Of a stretch of DNA of 64,000 bases, positions 39,701-50,909 are shown one piece after another. The position numbers and the translations under genes were made by a program. This DNA is from Pasteuria penetrans (GTDB taxonomy: Bacteria; Bacillota; Bacilli; Thermoactinomycetales; Thermoactinomycetaceae). The DNA lies in contig NZ_UZAC03000001.1 of NCBI RefSeq assembly GCF_900538055.1, positions 1,054,001 through 1,118,000 on the forward strand. Direction: 5' to 3'. Below the pieces are notes generated by a model that saw only the letters and a program-made list of their open reading frames with translations, did not search any database and was not told where the DNA came from. How positions within the stretch are numbered: the stretch's first letter is position 1; the number at the start of each line of letters is the position of its first letter.

Positions 39701-41107
39701 ATGATCAACGGGGGGATGAAGGTGGTACGATCTAATTATATTGAATTATTAGAAAAAAATCGGAAATATCTATGGAACCCCTTTACGCAGATGGCCTCCC
39801 ACTTCTCTCAAGACCCACCCATCATTGAGCGGGGAGAGGGCGTACGACTCATCGATGTGCGGGGGAAGGTGTACTACGATGGAACAGCCTCCCTGTGGCT
39901 CAATGTATGGGGACATGGCCACCCCATTCTAGACGAAGCAATAAAAAAACAGTTGGACAAGATAGCCCACACCACTCTTTTGGGGGCGGCCCATCCTACC
40001 GCCATTGTATTGGCTGAGGAACTCATCAAGCTCACACCGACACGCTTGCAAAAGGTGTTTTTTTCCGACAATGGTGCCGCGGCCGTAGAAGTGGGTCTGA
40101 AAATGGCTTTTCTTTACTGGCATTATCATGGTTATCACAAAAAACGTGCCCTCATCACGTTCCAAAATGCTTACCACGGCGACACTCTCGGCTCTATGAG
40201 TGTAGGAAGGATACCCCTTTATCACAGCGACTTCGAAACTATGGGTTTCCCAACCTACACCGTTCATTATCCCCATCCCTACCGCTTCCCGGGTACGGAG
40301 TCCGCATGCTGTACCACCCGTTTGACAGAGGTAGAAACCCTACTAGACTCCCACCACCAGGAGATTGCCGGCATGATTGTAGAGCCCATGATCCAGGGGG
40401 CTGGGGGGATGATTCGTATGCCATCAGGATTTTTGAAGGGTTTGGAGAAACTCTGTCGAAAGTATCAGGTGTTGTTACTCCTAGACGAGGTCGCGACGGG
40501 TTTTGGTAGAACGGGTCCTATGTTTGCTTGCGAACATGAAGAGGTAAAACCTGATATCCTGATGGTTGGAAAGCAGCTCACAGGAGGGTATCTCCCTGTC
40601 TCCGCTACCATAGTTACAGACTCCATATACTATGCTTTCTATGATGAACAAGCTGTACCCTCCACGCGAACCCTCTATCATGGACACTCCTACGCCGGTA
40701 ATCCTCTAGGGTGTGCGGCAGCCCTAGCCAACTTGGCCCTGTACGAAGAAAAGCAGCTACTGACCCACATCCAAAGAACCCAGAATCATCTAGCAAAGTG
40801 TCTCGCCCCCCTACAGGATTTCCCCTACGTAGGCGAAGTGCGACAACTGGGCTTAGCAGTAGGGATCGAACTCGCATCCAATGCCATTCAACGCATCCCC
40901 TTCCCCGCTGCGGCCCGAGTCAGCCATCATGTTTGTCAACGAGCCTACCAACACGGCCTGATCATTCGCCCTCTGGGTAGGGATGTGGTGGCTCTTGTCC
41001 CACCGCTGGCAGCAACCATGGAGGAATTGACCGCCATGACGGAGATCCTGGTTACCTCCATAAAGGAAGTAACCCCATCATGCAAACAAAAATATGGAAA
41101 GTTATGA
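39701..41107 (+). CDS. bioA: Adenosylmethionine-8-amino-7-oxononanoate aminotransferase
   Basis: BioA converts KAPA to DAPA in biotin synthesis, using SAM as amino donor. 468 residues from ATG 39701; ATG 39716 (MKVVRSNYIE) is an alternative. Motifs: LWNPFTQM near residue 25, WLNVWGHGHP, FFSDNGAAAVEVGLKM, LLLDEVATGFGRTGPMFACEHE, and the PLP lysine in MVGKQLTGGYLPVSATI. The other bio genes lie 8 kb downstream on the same strand and lack bioA, so the cluster appears split by an accessory segment. Confidence 0.95.
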   Translation: MINGGMKVVRSNYIELLEKNRKYLWNPFTQMASHFSQDPPIIERGEGVRLIDVRGKVYYDGTASLWLNVWGHGHPILDEAIKKQLDKIAHTTLLGAAHPTAIVLAEELIKLTPTRLQKVFFSDNGAAAVEVGLKMAFLYWHYHGYHKKRALITFQNAYHGDTLGSMSVGRIPLYHSDFETMGFPTYTVHYPHPYRFPGTESACCTTRLTEVETLLDSHHQEIAGMIVEPMIQGAGGMIRMPSGFLKGLEKLCRKYQVLLLLDEVATGFGRTGPMFACEHEEVKPDILMVGKQLTGGYLPVSATIVTDSIYYAFYDEQAVPSTRTLYHGHSYAGNPLGCAAALANLALYEEKQLLTHIQRTQNHLAKCLAPLQDFPYVGEVRQLGLAVGIELASNAIQRIPFPAAARVSHHVCQRAYQHGLIIRPLGRDVVALVPPLAATMEELTAMTEILVTSIKEVTPSCKQKYGKL

Positions 41108-41654
41108 ATGACAAGCGCCTACGGAGGTGAAGAAAAAACCATCACAACGACCCTAGACGACAATGCCTAGCCACATCAAGATGAAGTGTCCCGCTCGTGT
41201 AAACAAACCAACCGATGTACGGGGATCGCTTCCGCCGATCCCCACAACCCGCACCAGACAAGCATTCCCGCCTTTTCCTTGACCACTACTCCCTACCCAT
41301 GCTCCTTATACCAGCGGCGCAGGGTGGTTTAGAATCCAACCCCATCAGCTCCGGAGAACCAAAACACCATCGGGTGCCGAGTCCAAAAGTACGGATTGTA
41401 CAGACCAATGATCGAAAACACGCCCACCTCAGTTTTCGTGAATGATGCCACACAATCATCATAATATGTTATTTATTAATGAATAAATGCAATATACACT
41501 TTTTTTTAGTTAATGTACATATATATTGAATTTAAAAATTCCAAAAGATTCCCAGAGGATGTGAGAACCTCGCTGGGAACTTTGGACCCCACGCCCGATA
41601 GACCCCCACGAATTCGGGGGCCTCACTAGGAACTTATGACCCGACACCTTAGTA
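41108..41654. other. Start of the accessory segment after bioA
   Basis: No supported gene. Contains a GACCCCC/GGGGGCC hairpin at about 41603-41625 around CACGAATTC, and an AT-rich stretch. Confidence 0.4.
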
Positions 41655-41990
41655 TAACGCCTAGATTAGGTTCCTCCCGCCTACACACCGCATGCCGCCC
41701 GGATCATAAATAGTTCGTCTTCCATGGCTTTCCCCAGCGTGTCACAGCTCACCTCGATTTGGACATGGACTGTTCCTTTCGATACGTCTTCAAACAGTGG
41801 TTCACTCCCGTTGAGCTCCCTAATCCCCACCAGACGATGATTCTGGCCCCGCCTTTCCCTAAACTGATCACCCACCGGGGGTCATTTCCACACTAGCAGC
41901 ATTGGATGGTTGGAAGCCTTCTACCTACCACACGACTCCAAAGGACCCATTGCAATCTTCATCACTTATACAGCGTACTCAACACACCCA
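41655..41990 (-). repeat. Structured repeat, copy E
   Basis: On the minus strand: AGTACGCTGTATAAGTGATG, AAGATTGCAATGGGTCCTTT, TAGGTAGAAGGCTTCCAACC, GCTGCTAGTGTGGAAATG, GGTTTAGGGAAAGGCGGGG..., GGGCGGCATGCGGTGTG and CCTAATCTAGGCGTTATAC. Pairs with copy F (5030-5298) over its 3' 260 bp. Confidence 0.7.
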
Positions 41991-42286
41991 TGAGAAAATT
42001 TGCTGAAATACCAATCCTTATCAGCATACGTCCATGATCTCATACTCTAATTATATTCTCCTCATACCTAATTAATTCCACTTATAGCATGTAACCGGGT
42101 TGCAAAAATACAGAGTTCACATTTATAATGACACGGTGCACACATCCTTCATAGGGAATGCTTCACTGATGAGGGTCGTACTCGGAATGGCCTCTTCGTT
42201 CTACCCTGTGTCCCAATACCCACAACGACAGGGGCAGAGATCCTCTTTGCATACCCCCCCTCCGTTCATTTTTTAGGGATAATCTC
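41991..42286. other. Intergenic, no feature seen
   Basis: Nearly 300 bases before the repeat-containing secreted protein; presumably its promoter region. Confidence 0.3.
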
Positions 42287-42373
42287 GTGATCCTTACCAA
42301 AGAAGACTCACGCATCATTCCTGTAGTTGGTTATGATAGAAAACATTCATTGAAGGAGAATGATAGTATTATT

Positions 42374-43809
42374 ATGGACATACATTCTTATAGAAGATAC
42401 ATGAACTGCCCATCGAAATTCTTCCCCATACCCCCCTTAATGGTTATCGGATTATTCTTCGGAATCATCGGATTATCCCCTGTTGCCATCGCGAGTACTC
42501 CGGGGGAAGAGCCAACTACAGTTTCATCTGCACCTGCTGCCGTCGCGAGTACTTCGGAGAAAGAGCCAACTGCAGTTCCATCTGCACCTGCTGCCATCGC
42601 GAGTACTCAGGAGAAAGAGCCAACTGCAGTTCCATCTGCACCTGCTGCCGTCGCGAGTACTCCGGAGAAAGAGCCAACTGCAGTTCCATCTGCACCTGCA
42701 CACACAATAGAACCTGATCAGGAACCAAAATCTAAAACAAACATGCACCCTAATGACCATAAAATATTATGTGAAAATACCGGTAGGGGAAAAGGGGTGG
42801 AATGCCGGAATGCAAGGTCCTGGATCGATGAGAAGCAAGCGGCCATTGAATATGCCGAAGGGGAACTTTCCTGGATCAATCACGAGGCAGGGGATCCCTC
42901 TTCCTACATATTCGAAATGGCTGAGGATCTCTGGGCCAAGGACGATAGGAGCCGGGAGGCCTGGAAAAAAGCCCAGGAGTTAGAAAAAAATGGGGACAGA
43001 AATTTCAATGCCTATTGGATCGAGTTCGCAATAAGGGAACGGGAGGCCTCAGAGGCCTGGGAAAAGGCCCGGGACAAAGCAGCATTCTGGTACTCCACCC
43101 CGAGGGGGGGGGAGAGAAGACGGATCTCTGGAAAAAGAGGGAGGATTTCTGGAAAAAGAGGGCAGATCTCTGGAAACTGATCAGTGGGACCGTCTGGAGC
43201 CCGCTCAATGAAAATGAGGAAAACAACCGGCAGAGGGCCTTGGCCAGGGAAGAGATCCGTAAGCACGGAGAAAAAGAACGGCAGGAGGACCCGGACAAAA
43301 AACAAGGGGTCCAGGACAAACGCTTGAAAGCCTTTGCTAAGAACCTAAAAGCCCGGAAAGACCTGAAAAATATCCTGGCCAAGGTCTATCCCGATCAGGA
43401 GGGCACCGATTGGACTACTAATCCATGGTGGGACCTAAGGAACGATAGTAAGAAGGATTGATCAGACAAAACAAGTGAGGCCTAGGAGGCCTGGGAAAAA
43501 GTCCGAGAAGCCGCAAAAGAGGTCCTGGCCGGGGTCTATCCCCCCGTCCCCTCCGATTGGAAGAATCTATGGACGGGGCCGAACTTGATAAATAAGACCA
43601 AGGAGGAACGGGACAAAATCCTGGAAACCCCGATCCAACTCCAGGAGGAACTCAAAAAGGAGAACAGCAAGCTCCGTGTCGCTTTGATCGAAGCCCAAGC
43701 CAAGCAACAGAAACTCGATACAGCCCGGGATAAGTCGCAGGCCGCGGACAATGCGTTCTGGGAAAGAGCCAACAGGAGGAAACACCGAGGCAGCCAGAGC
43801 TCAGGATGA
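42374..43809 (+). pseudogene. Secreted protein with 18-residue repeats and coiled coil; broken by a G9 frameshift and stop codons
   Basis: From ATG 42374 comes a signal peptide (FFPIPPLMVIGLFFGIIGLS, ending VAIA). Then there are four copies of an 18-residue unit of the type STPEKEPTAVPSAPAAVA (54 bp each, 42491-42706). A charged, Trp-rich helical region follows (WKKAQELEKNG, EAWEKARDKAAFW). At nine G (43104-43112) the frame changes; adding one G restores DLWKKREDFWKKRADLWK in the frame that continues to 43461. Two in-frame stops (43459, 43483) interrupt it, after which the same frame is open to 43809 (TKEERDKILETPIQLQEELK). It was probably one long surface coiled-coil protein, now decayed or phase-variable. 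Confidence 0.7.
42491..42706 (+). repeat. Four 54-bp tandem repeats
   Basis: GCGAGTACTCCGG...CCTGCTGCCGTC repeated four times in frame, encoding an Ala/Pro/Glu/Ser unit. The first copy is the most divergent. Copy number could vary by slippage. Confidence 0.9.
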
Positions 43810-44390
43810 TTTGAAAAAATATCCTGGCCAAAGTTCATTCCCATCAGGGGATCACCCATTGGGAAGGTCGGTAACGGACTCCAAACGATAATGGATGGGG
43901 AAAAAGAAAAATCCAGATACCCCCCCGCGACGCGGAGGGTTCGTTGACCCTTCCAGAGCGGTTGGTAGAAGAGGTTTTTGAACCCGTCCAACTCTGCCGG
44001 GATGGGGAACCCCGATAGTAGTAGGTGGATAAGACCTAGGAAAGGGGGGGTCGTCTCGGTTTTTCTGAGCACCCCCTGAACACTAAAACCTGTCCCCTTT
44101 CATGGGACTGTGCAGTTGATTACATCCCAAATTTGGTGTCGGGTCCCCCAGAGGGGACCCTTTTTGGATACACAATCCCGTTGCATACATTTCTCCGGGT
44201 GGGGGCTTCCCAGGGAATATACACACGCGATCGAACGCAACCCCCAAGGGATTCTCAGAGGCAAGACTAGAAATACCCCGAAAGAATGTACACACCCATT
44301 CGGAATGCTACTCTCCATCCCCACATTTTTTGAAGTTATGAGGACGGATGTCAAACTCAAACCGTTCAGAAAATACCAATCCACACAAAA
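43810..44390. other. Intergenic, repeat-derived
   Basis: No gene. Contains short stretches such as GGGTCCCCCAGAGGGGACCC (about 44140-44160), a perfect hairpin. Confidence 0.4.
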
Positions 44391-45587
44391 TTATATTTTA
44401 AAAACAATAAATTTAATCAACGCTATAGAAGTAAACAGGAGGAAACAAATAAACCAAACATAAAAAAGGAGAAAACACCATTCTTTGGTTTTCCATCCCC
44501 TCCCTCCACAGGAAAAAAACCCCTTATCATTCTCCACCATCCTTGTTTCCTTTCCTGAACACAGGCTTGCAGATTCATTGGGAAATTGGTCCCCCTCTTT
44601 CGAAAAGCGTGAATAACCAGCCAACATAATGGGGATAGGAAGGATGATCACATTCAGGAGAACTTGCAGAAGATGGGATAGGGGACTTTGGAAAGAAATA
44701 ACAAGAACACTAGGTAAATTACTAATATTTAATTTTACAATGTTTATAAAAATGAAGGTAAAAAGAATACTATGAAAAACAAAACTAAACATGGACTCAG
44801 ATGCTCTTCCCAAGGTAGACCGTTGGGTACAAAATGACAACGGAATCGGTGTCGTCCAAAATTTGAATTTTTCCTTTGAAAAACGCTGCCCGAACAGGAG
44901 AAAAAACCACACAGGAAGTATCCAAATACTAAAGAACACCACAAACACCAACAACATAATTCCACCGTAAACATGAACCACCAGGAGAGGGCTTTCATCG
45001 ATAAAAATGGAAACATAATGAAAAACATGTAATGGCACCAGATATAGGAAGAGAAACTGCAAAACCCGTCTCCGGATGAAAGCAATATCCACTCTCTTCG
45101 TCGCCTGTTCGCACCACCGACGCTCACGCCAAACCTGCCATAGGAAACTCAACATCCATACCACAATTCCTATCGTCAAAACCCAAATGGAATGCCATCC
45201 ACCCCAACGAAAGAGCAATATAGAAAACAGAAAGACAAAGAAACCCAATCCAGGTACACCATACCAACGCCATGCAGAAATACCCCTCCCCCTTGCCTCC
45301 TGGAAACACTTTCTCTTGTAAACACTCCACTTCAATAACTCTTCCCTACTGTGCCCCCCCTTAAGGGGGGCAATATAGAGGGAAACCATGGGAAATGCTA
45401 AGCAGGGGATGAGAATAGAAGCGAGAGTAAAGACAAAAAAAGGATCTTTTCCATCATAACTATGAAGTAAACCCTTAATATACCCTTCAAAATACCATAG
45501 AGTGTGGGAAAATATCAGAACATGGAATACAAAGAACCAGGAAGCATGGAAAAAAACGAACCGTGATACTCTAATTCCTTTCGACAT
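44391..45587 (-). CDS. Large multi-pass membrane protein of unknown function
   Basis: 398 residues, start at ATG 45587. Hydrophobic segments near residues 8-30, 48-72, 105-125, 128-148, 172-192, 203-232, 265-287, 295-325 and 375-395. A basic linker (LLKWSVYKRKCFQEARGRGI) precedes SAWRWYGVPGLGFFVFLFS, matching in position the linker and W-Y segment of the 14842-15717 protein; RERRWCEQATKRVDIAFIRR parallels GREYRWCSEAGPIDLNFINK there. So the two are likely distant paralogues. Function unknown. Confidence 0.7.
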   Translation of the reverse strand: MSKGIRVSRFVFFHASWFFVFHVLIFSHTLWYFEGYIKGLLHSYDGKDPFFVFTLASILIPCLAFPMVSLYIAPLKGGHSREELLKWSVYKRKCFQEARGRGISAWRWYGVPGLGFFVFLFSILLFRWGGWHSIWVLTIGIVVWMLSFLWQVWRERRWCEQATKRVDIAFIRRRVLQFLFLYLVPLHVFHYVSIFIDESPLLVVHVYGGIMLLVFVVFFSIWILPVWFFLLFGQRFSKEKFKFWTTPIPLSFCTQRSTLGRASESMFSFVFHSILFTFIFINIVKLNISNLPSVLVISFQSPLSHLLQVLLNVIILPIPIMLAGYSRFSKEGDQFPNESASLCSGKETRMVENDKGFFSCGGRGWKTKEWCFLLFYVWFICFLLFTSIALIKFIVFKI

Positions 45588-45791
45588 GGAAAACCCCCAG
45601 GAATACCTAATCTAGGGAAAAACTACACACATGGGAATGCGTTCCCCAAAGAGGAAGCTAGCCGTCCATTCTCCTAGCCTCTATCATGATATAAATTTGG
45701 GCAACCCGGCCCCAATTTCTAAACGCTAGAGCACCGTGAAATACTACAATGAACTTTACACAATAAGCACACAACAGAGAGCAAGGACAGG

Positions 45792-45814
45792 GAAAGGGCC
45801 GTTTTGGCCCTTTC
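45792..45814. terminator. Hairpin upstream of the 44391-45587 gene
   Basis: GAAAGGGCC, GTTTT, GGCCCTTTC. No long T-run; symmetrical, so strand is undecided. Confidence 0.5.
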
Positions 45815-46483
45815 GTTAGCCTTACAACTAAGGGCATAGGGTCAAAAGTCCCCCGCAGGGCTCCTAAGTCTTCGGGAACTATCTTACTATTTTTTAAATA
45901 TAATATATTTATTTATTAATGGAAGTATCCATCACATGTATTTGTTAGCAAATGGTCATGATTGTATTATAGCAAGCGCAGAAAACTATGAGTGGGCGTG
46001 TCCAAACGATCGACTGGTACGATCTCTCATACTTTTGACCCAACACCCTAATGGGCCCGACCCTCATCCCAATCCCTTCTTGGGTCTATCACGAGTTTTT
46101 GTTCACACATTCATACAAACCTGTAATTGAGCCCACGATTGGAGCCAAAACACCCGATAGGAATAATGACATCACGCACTCCTCCTCTAACAATGGGTCC
46201 ACACCTCAGTTTCATTTAGGTGCATATCCGGGTGCAAAGTTACCGCAACCCCCGTTGATTTTGCAACATTGGACGCAATCATTGCCTCCGTAGTAGGCTC
46301 AAAAACAACCAGTGTTGTAACAGATCAGAAATGATAATAATAATTTATTTTTTAACATAACAAAACCATTTCCAAATACATATAATGTACACATTATGAA
46401 CTATACAACAACCAAGACATAACCATCTGGGGGCTGGATGCCCCCTAATAGTCGCACGCAAAATACCTCATAAGGCATGTTCC
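45815..46483. other. Intergenic, repeat fragments
   Basis: GGGCATAGGGTCAAAAGTCC at about 45833 recurs at about 17660. No supported gene. Confidence 0.4.
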
Positions 46484-46711
46484 TTATAGGAACAGGGAAA
46501 AGATATTAGAAAGTAATCCCAAAACCATACGGAAAATTGCATAGAAAAAAAATAAACCAAGAGAAAATGCTATTACACGTCCAAAAGTCCCGAATCCCCT
46601 ATCCATTATAAAAGAATTATACCAACCAAATGGAATAGAAAAAAGAACGACAACAATCAATAGAGAAATCAAAAAAACAACCCCTGGAATGATATCCAGA
46701 ATCGATAACAA
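46484..46711 (-). CDS. Possible small two-segment membrane protein
   Basis: 75 residues with two membrane segments (IIPGVVFLISLLIVVVLFSI and VIAFSLGLFFFYAIFRMVLG) separated by a short polar loop. It begins TTG with no evident ribosome-binding site. The composition is convincing for a membrane protein, but the start is not. Confidence 0.35.
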   Translation of the reverse strand: MLSILDIIPGVVFLISLLIVVVLFSIPFGWYNSFIMDRGFGTFGRVIAFSLGLFFFYAIFRMVLGLLSNIFSLFL

Positions 46712-49013
46712 AATTCAATGCCCCCCATGTCCATGCATCATCCTACGACGAACCCGTAACCCACAGTACCCTTCATCCACTCCACACCTCAACGTATTCT
46801 CCTAAGATCCAAAAAACAACTGCAATGATTCCCTAAGACCCCACCATAATTCCATGAATCGAAAGCATGAATCAAGGGAAGGGGACCGACGATCCTCCGC
46901 AACCACTCATCGGTGTAAAAAATCACTCACCCAACGATGTCTTACTCTTTCTAGAAATCTACACCCCAACCCAGGCATCATAGACACTGAGGGGTTCAAC
47001 AACCAAGTTCAGAACAGGGGCAAACGAAGAGGACAACCCATACAAACCAAGAAATGCATCTACACACAATCTGTGCGAAAAACAGGGAAGAACGCAACTA
47101 CAAACTGTAACTCCTGCGTGGAAGATAGCAAAGGGAGAGGAGAATCACAAGGATTCATCACAAACCAACATAAAACCCATTGCCCTGCGGAAGCTAAATC
47201 CCCTGTGGAACCTATGGGGGGAGCGTATACTATAAGGGCATCCCACACAGTTTTGTAAAGGGGGTCCGCACAATACAGGATCTCCCCAACCGAGTAGGGA
47301 GATTGTACACAATGAAACCCCCATTCACGGAAAATCATTAGGGTTTTCAGGAAGGCACCCCTATCCCATAGGGGTTTTCTTAGAATTCCTCATCAGCAAG
47401 CAGAAAGTTACACGACAAACAAACCCATGGTGTTGATGCAAAACCAAACATCGCACGGGCATCAACATCACAATCCCAATGAAAAACAACAGGGACCCAT
47501 GTCCTGCTCTGGCCGGATGGGACAGAAAAAGGTACAGGCTCGTATAGGGGTGGCGGTCCACAGGTGGATCCAGCATGTACGAGGAAGGTACAAAACAATA
47601 TCCCACACATCAGCATCTTCTAGATAGGTACTAGGATGAGGGGACCACAAGATACGGAAGACCTATCTGAAAATACCGGGCCTACTCGCCAACAAAGACT
47701 CCCATCACTCTTTCTGCATGGCGTCGGAGACATGAGAACCTCGGGAACAACGTTAATGATAACAAATTGCGTCACCTTGCTCTAGAAAGCACCCGGCTCT
47801 GCCGCCCCCGTACGGGATACGGGGGAAATAAGAAGGGGAGATTACCCTTTGTCTCCCAACCTACCCAGGGAATATTTTCTATGCTAGTGAACCCCCCATG
47901 TATTTCTGAATGGAAGATTGTCCACTCTGGATTTCAGCTAAGGGGGAACACGGATAGCACCGTACTTACAAATCACAACATGCACGAGCGTTTTAGAAAT
48001 GCTCCTAACCATACCCCTCCCATAGGTTAATGCCCTCGCAGCATAATGAAGAAAAGATTTTCCTGCCTTCTGATAGTATCCCTTCGATTCATCCAGGCTA
48101 TCCCATCTGTGGAAGGATCCTCCACAGTGAAAAAATTGTATCGGAATAGATAAAACATGTCAATACACTCCTGATAATTTCTGATGAGCTCATGTCGAAA
48201 CCTTTGTCAATAATGTGAAAAAATTACAAAAGTTTTTTGTTTTTTATTGAAATGCCATTTCATCATCCCACTCTACGCTTAGGAGAAAAGGAGGTACTTT
48301 ATGGCCCTTACCCATCCTCTATTTTCATGACCCTTCGGTGAACCATGGATGAATCATAAACAGAGTAAGAGATCGTTCGCCTAGTAAGGGAATAAGTTTT
48401 ACCCTTCCAGGGTGATTTTTTACTAAAAAATTAGGACGTACCTTGAAGAAATCATTGAATTCCAGGTATCGTTTCTGGGATTATTTTTTGATTTTACTCC
48501 CTACTAGGGTCATTCACCACTTCCCTTCCACCCGAAGAGTCCACAAAACATAGCCCCTAGATTGAGTACCTCGCCTAAGGTATGATGAAGAGAGACACAG
48601 TGGTAACCTCTCGTAGAACACTGCCCTTTTCCTCAAGGAAAAAGATCCCTACATACTGGGAAATATAGGGACGTGGACGATATCCACAAACCTTGTAGTT
48701 CATATTCCTACCCTATCGATCCCTGAGTTGTGGATGGATACTAGGAAAGAATTCCCCCACATTTGGGGATCGGGGGTCATGATCCCCACCCGCATGGTAA
48801 ATACCCGTTTTTTACGTAACACCCTTCTCTCGGCTTTTCCCCACCTACCCCGCCCCTATCCGCATACCCAAAAATCCTGTTGAAAATTCAAAATGTATAG
48901 TTTTTGTTATCATAAAAGCATTATCCCGTTCGATAACGGATATTTTTATTAAAAATATGCAAATATTTATTCTGAAATAGAAAATTATAGTAGCTCGCCC
49001 TACCTCGATTCTC
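46712..49013. other. Gene-poor 2.3 kb at the end of the accessory segment
   Basis: Several short frames but none supported. The best is 47380-47616 (minus, 78 codons, leader-like MLMCGILFCTFLVHAGS then Cys-containing), without a good ribosome-binding site. A plus-strand terminator-like hairpin (CCCCTAT, CCC, ATAGGGG, TTTTCTT) is at 47358-47380. A TATCC-CGTT/AACGGATA hairpin with a T5 tail is at about 48930-48958. Confidence 0.4.
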
Positions 49014-49100
49014 ATGGAGCAATGGATAGATCCTCATTATGGAGGGATGGACTGTTATGACAGGGATTCAAGTAACCCTTATCCCGGGAGTAACCCCATC

Positions 49101-49814
49101 ATGAAAACAGGAATGTTGATCACAGGCACAGACACGGGAATAGGCAAGACCCTCATCACAGCCACCCTAGCCAATGTCTGGAAATATCGGGGTAGATCGG
49201 TCCGTGTAAGTAAACCCGTTCAGAGCGGTGCTGCACGGGAACACCCGGACGGGGATGCCTACCGCTTACAAAAAAGTACGGATGGTTCAGAAACCCTATC
49301 CCATATATGTCCCTATGCCTTCTCGCCTCCCTTTGCCCCCCCATGGGCCGCCGCTCTACTGGGACAAAAGATCACCATGGAAATGGTATTCCGTAGCATC
49401 CAAAACCAATTTGCGAGTGCGCCCGATGCCTTCTGGTTCATAGAAGGCGTGGGTGGCTTTCTATCCCCCCTGACCGAGGACGGAACCGTAGCCGACCTAG
49501 CACAGAAACTTGCCCTTCCTGTTCTCATTGTTTCCCATTCCTCCACTGGGGCAGTCAATGCAACCCTGCTAACCGTAGAGGCTATTCGGAAACGTGATGT
49601 ACCCATAGCCGCCATAGTATTCAATGTCAGCCACGGTTCGTACGATGAGTACGAGACAACACATATGATCGATTGGATAGAAACGCAAACCTCCCTGCCC
49701 GTATTCGGACCTTTCCCTCATCAAAAGGATGAGCAACCCCAAACCTTGCTCAACGCGTGGTTGTCGATGCCGGGTGCCGAACAAAAGGCGAAAAAGGTAC
49801 CTATGTTTCCGTAG
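49101..49814 (+). CDS. bioD: Dethiobiotin synthetase
   Basis: BioD closes the ureido ring of DAPA using ATP and CO2. ATG 49101 (MKTGMLITGTDTGIGKT) is preceded by GGGAG about ten bases away; an upstream in-frame ATG at 49014 would add 29 non-family residues. Motifs: P-loop GTDTGIGKT, KPVQSGA near residue 37, FIEGVGGFLSPL near 112. 237 residues, normal. First of bioD-bioB-bioF-bioH-bioC. Confidence 0.94.
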   Translation: MKTGMLITGTDTGIGKTLITATLANVWKYRGRSVRVSKPVQSGAAREHPDGDAYRLQKSTDGSETLSHICPYAFSPPFAPPWAAALLGQKITMEMVFRSIQNQFASAPDAFWFIEGVGGFLSPLTEDGTVADLAQKLALPVLIVSHSSTGAVNATLLTVEAIRKRDVPIAAIVFNVSHGSYDEYETTHMIDWIETQTSLPVFGPFPHQKDEQPQTLLNAWLSMPGAEQKAKKVPMFP

Positions 49815-49889
49815 GGATTATAGGTCGTCCCGGAGGGGGAAATCACGTAAGATGAAGTACGATCAAAAGGTAAAAAAAGGGGTGAAGTT

Positions 49890-50909
49890 ATGCCCACCTT
49901 GGCAAGAAACAAGGGGGAAAAATATTCCATTACTTGGCAAACACTGGCACATCAATCCTTAACCGGCCATCGTCTGTCCCTATCGGAAGCATTGTCCATC
50001 CTGCAGGCCCCCCCCCAACAATTGCTAGCGATCCTGCAGGCTGCCTATGAAATTCGTCGGCATCATTTTTCGCAACGGGTAAAACTGAATTGCATAGCCA
50101 ATGTCAAGTGCGGGTATTGTCCAGAAAATTGCGGATATTGTTCCCAATCCAGTGTCTCAGAAGCGGAAATTCAACCCTACTCTATGCTAGATCAGAATAC
50201 AATCGTAGCAGGGGCAGAGGAAGCCCTGACACGAGGGGCACGTACCTACTGTATCGTAGCAAGCGGACGCGGTCCCACACCCCGGGAACTTGATCATGTA
50301 ATCGCCGCAGTCAGGGAAATCAAGGCACGCCATTCCATCATCATCTGCGCCTGTCTAGGAATTTTATCCCCTGAACAAGCCTATCGTTTGCGGCAATCTG
50401 GTGTCGATCGATACAACCATAACCTCAATACAGCAGCCTCCCATCATGATGAAATTGTCAGCAGCCACGAATTCGCGGACCGGATCGCAACATTGCGCAA
50501 CGTCCGGGAAGCAGGTATGTCACCCTGTGCGGGTCTCATTGTGGGCATGGGTGAAACCATGGAGCAACTCGTGGAGGTTGCCTACGCATTGCGCGATCTG
50601 AACATTGAATCCATCCCCGTCAATTTCCTTGTCCCCATTCCCGGCACACCCATGGGAAATCGACCCTTGGTGGAAGCACGCTTCGCCCTACAGGTCTTAT
50701 GTTTATTGCGTTTCCTACTACCGGACAAGGAAATTCGTGTAGCCGGAGGGCGGGAGATTACCTTGGGACCCTTGCAGGCACTCTCCCTGTATCCCGCCAA
50801 TTCTTGGTTTGTAGGGGATTACTTGACAACCCCGGGACAATCCGTTACAAAAGACCACCAAATCATAGCCTCCCTGGGCTTTGAAATCGACGAAAGCACA
50901 ACCATCTAA
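49890..50909 (+). CDS. bioB: Biotin synthase
   Basis: Radical SAM enzyme that inserts sulfur into dethiobiotin. ATG 49890 follows AAAGGGGTG. 339 residues. The 4Fe-4S motif CPENCGYC with KCGY before it lies at about residues 72-82; YNHNLNTAASHHDEIVSSH near 175 and GLIVGMGETMEQ near 213 are family blocks, and the Arg of VAGGREITLGP coordinates the second cluster. Depends on the Fe-S machinery encoded at 7.9-13.1 kb. Confidence 0.96.
   Translation: MPTLARNKGEKYSITWQTLAHQSLTGHRLSLSEALSILQAPPQQLLAILQAAYEIRRHHFSQRVKLNCIANVKCGYCPENCGYCSQSSVSEAEIQPYSMLDQNTIVAGAEEALTRGARTYCIVASGRGPTPRELDHVIAAVREIKARHSIIICACLGILSPEQAYRLRQSGVDRYNHNLNTAASHHDEIVSSHEFADRIATLRNVREAGMSPCAGLIVGMGETMEQLVEVAYALRDLNIESIPVNFLVPIPGTPMGNRPLVEARFALQVLCLLRFLLPDKEIRVAGGREITLGPLQALSLYPANSWFVGDYLTTPGQSVTKDHQIIASLGFEIDESTTI

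Noticed and set aside
42491-42706. Regular 54-bp repeats considered as CRISPR
   Set aside because: Units are contiguous with no spacers and are translated in frame as part of a secreted protein.
46854-47258. 134-codon plus-strand frame
   Set aside because: Composition is unlike a folded protein, there is no ribosome-binding site, and the opposite strand is equally open.
48890-49100. BirA operator upstream of bioD
   Set aside because: The TATCC-CGTT/AACGGATA palindrome here looks like a hairpin with a T-run, not the TTGTTAAC-type operator.
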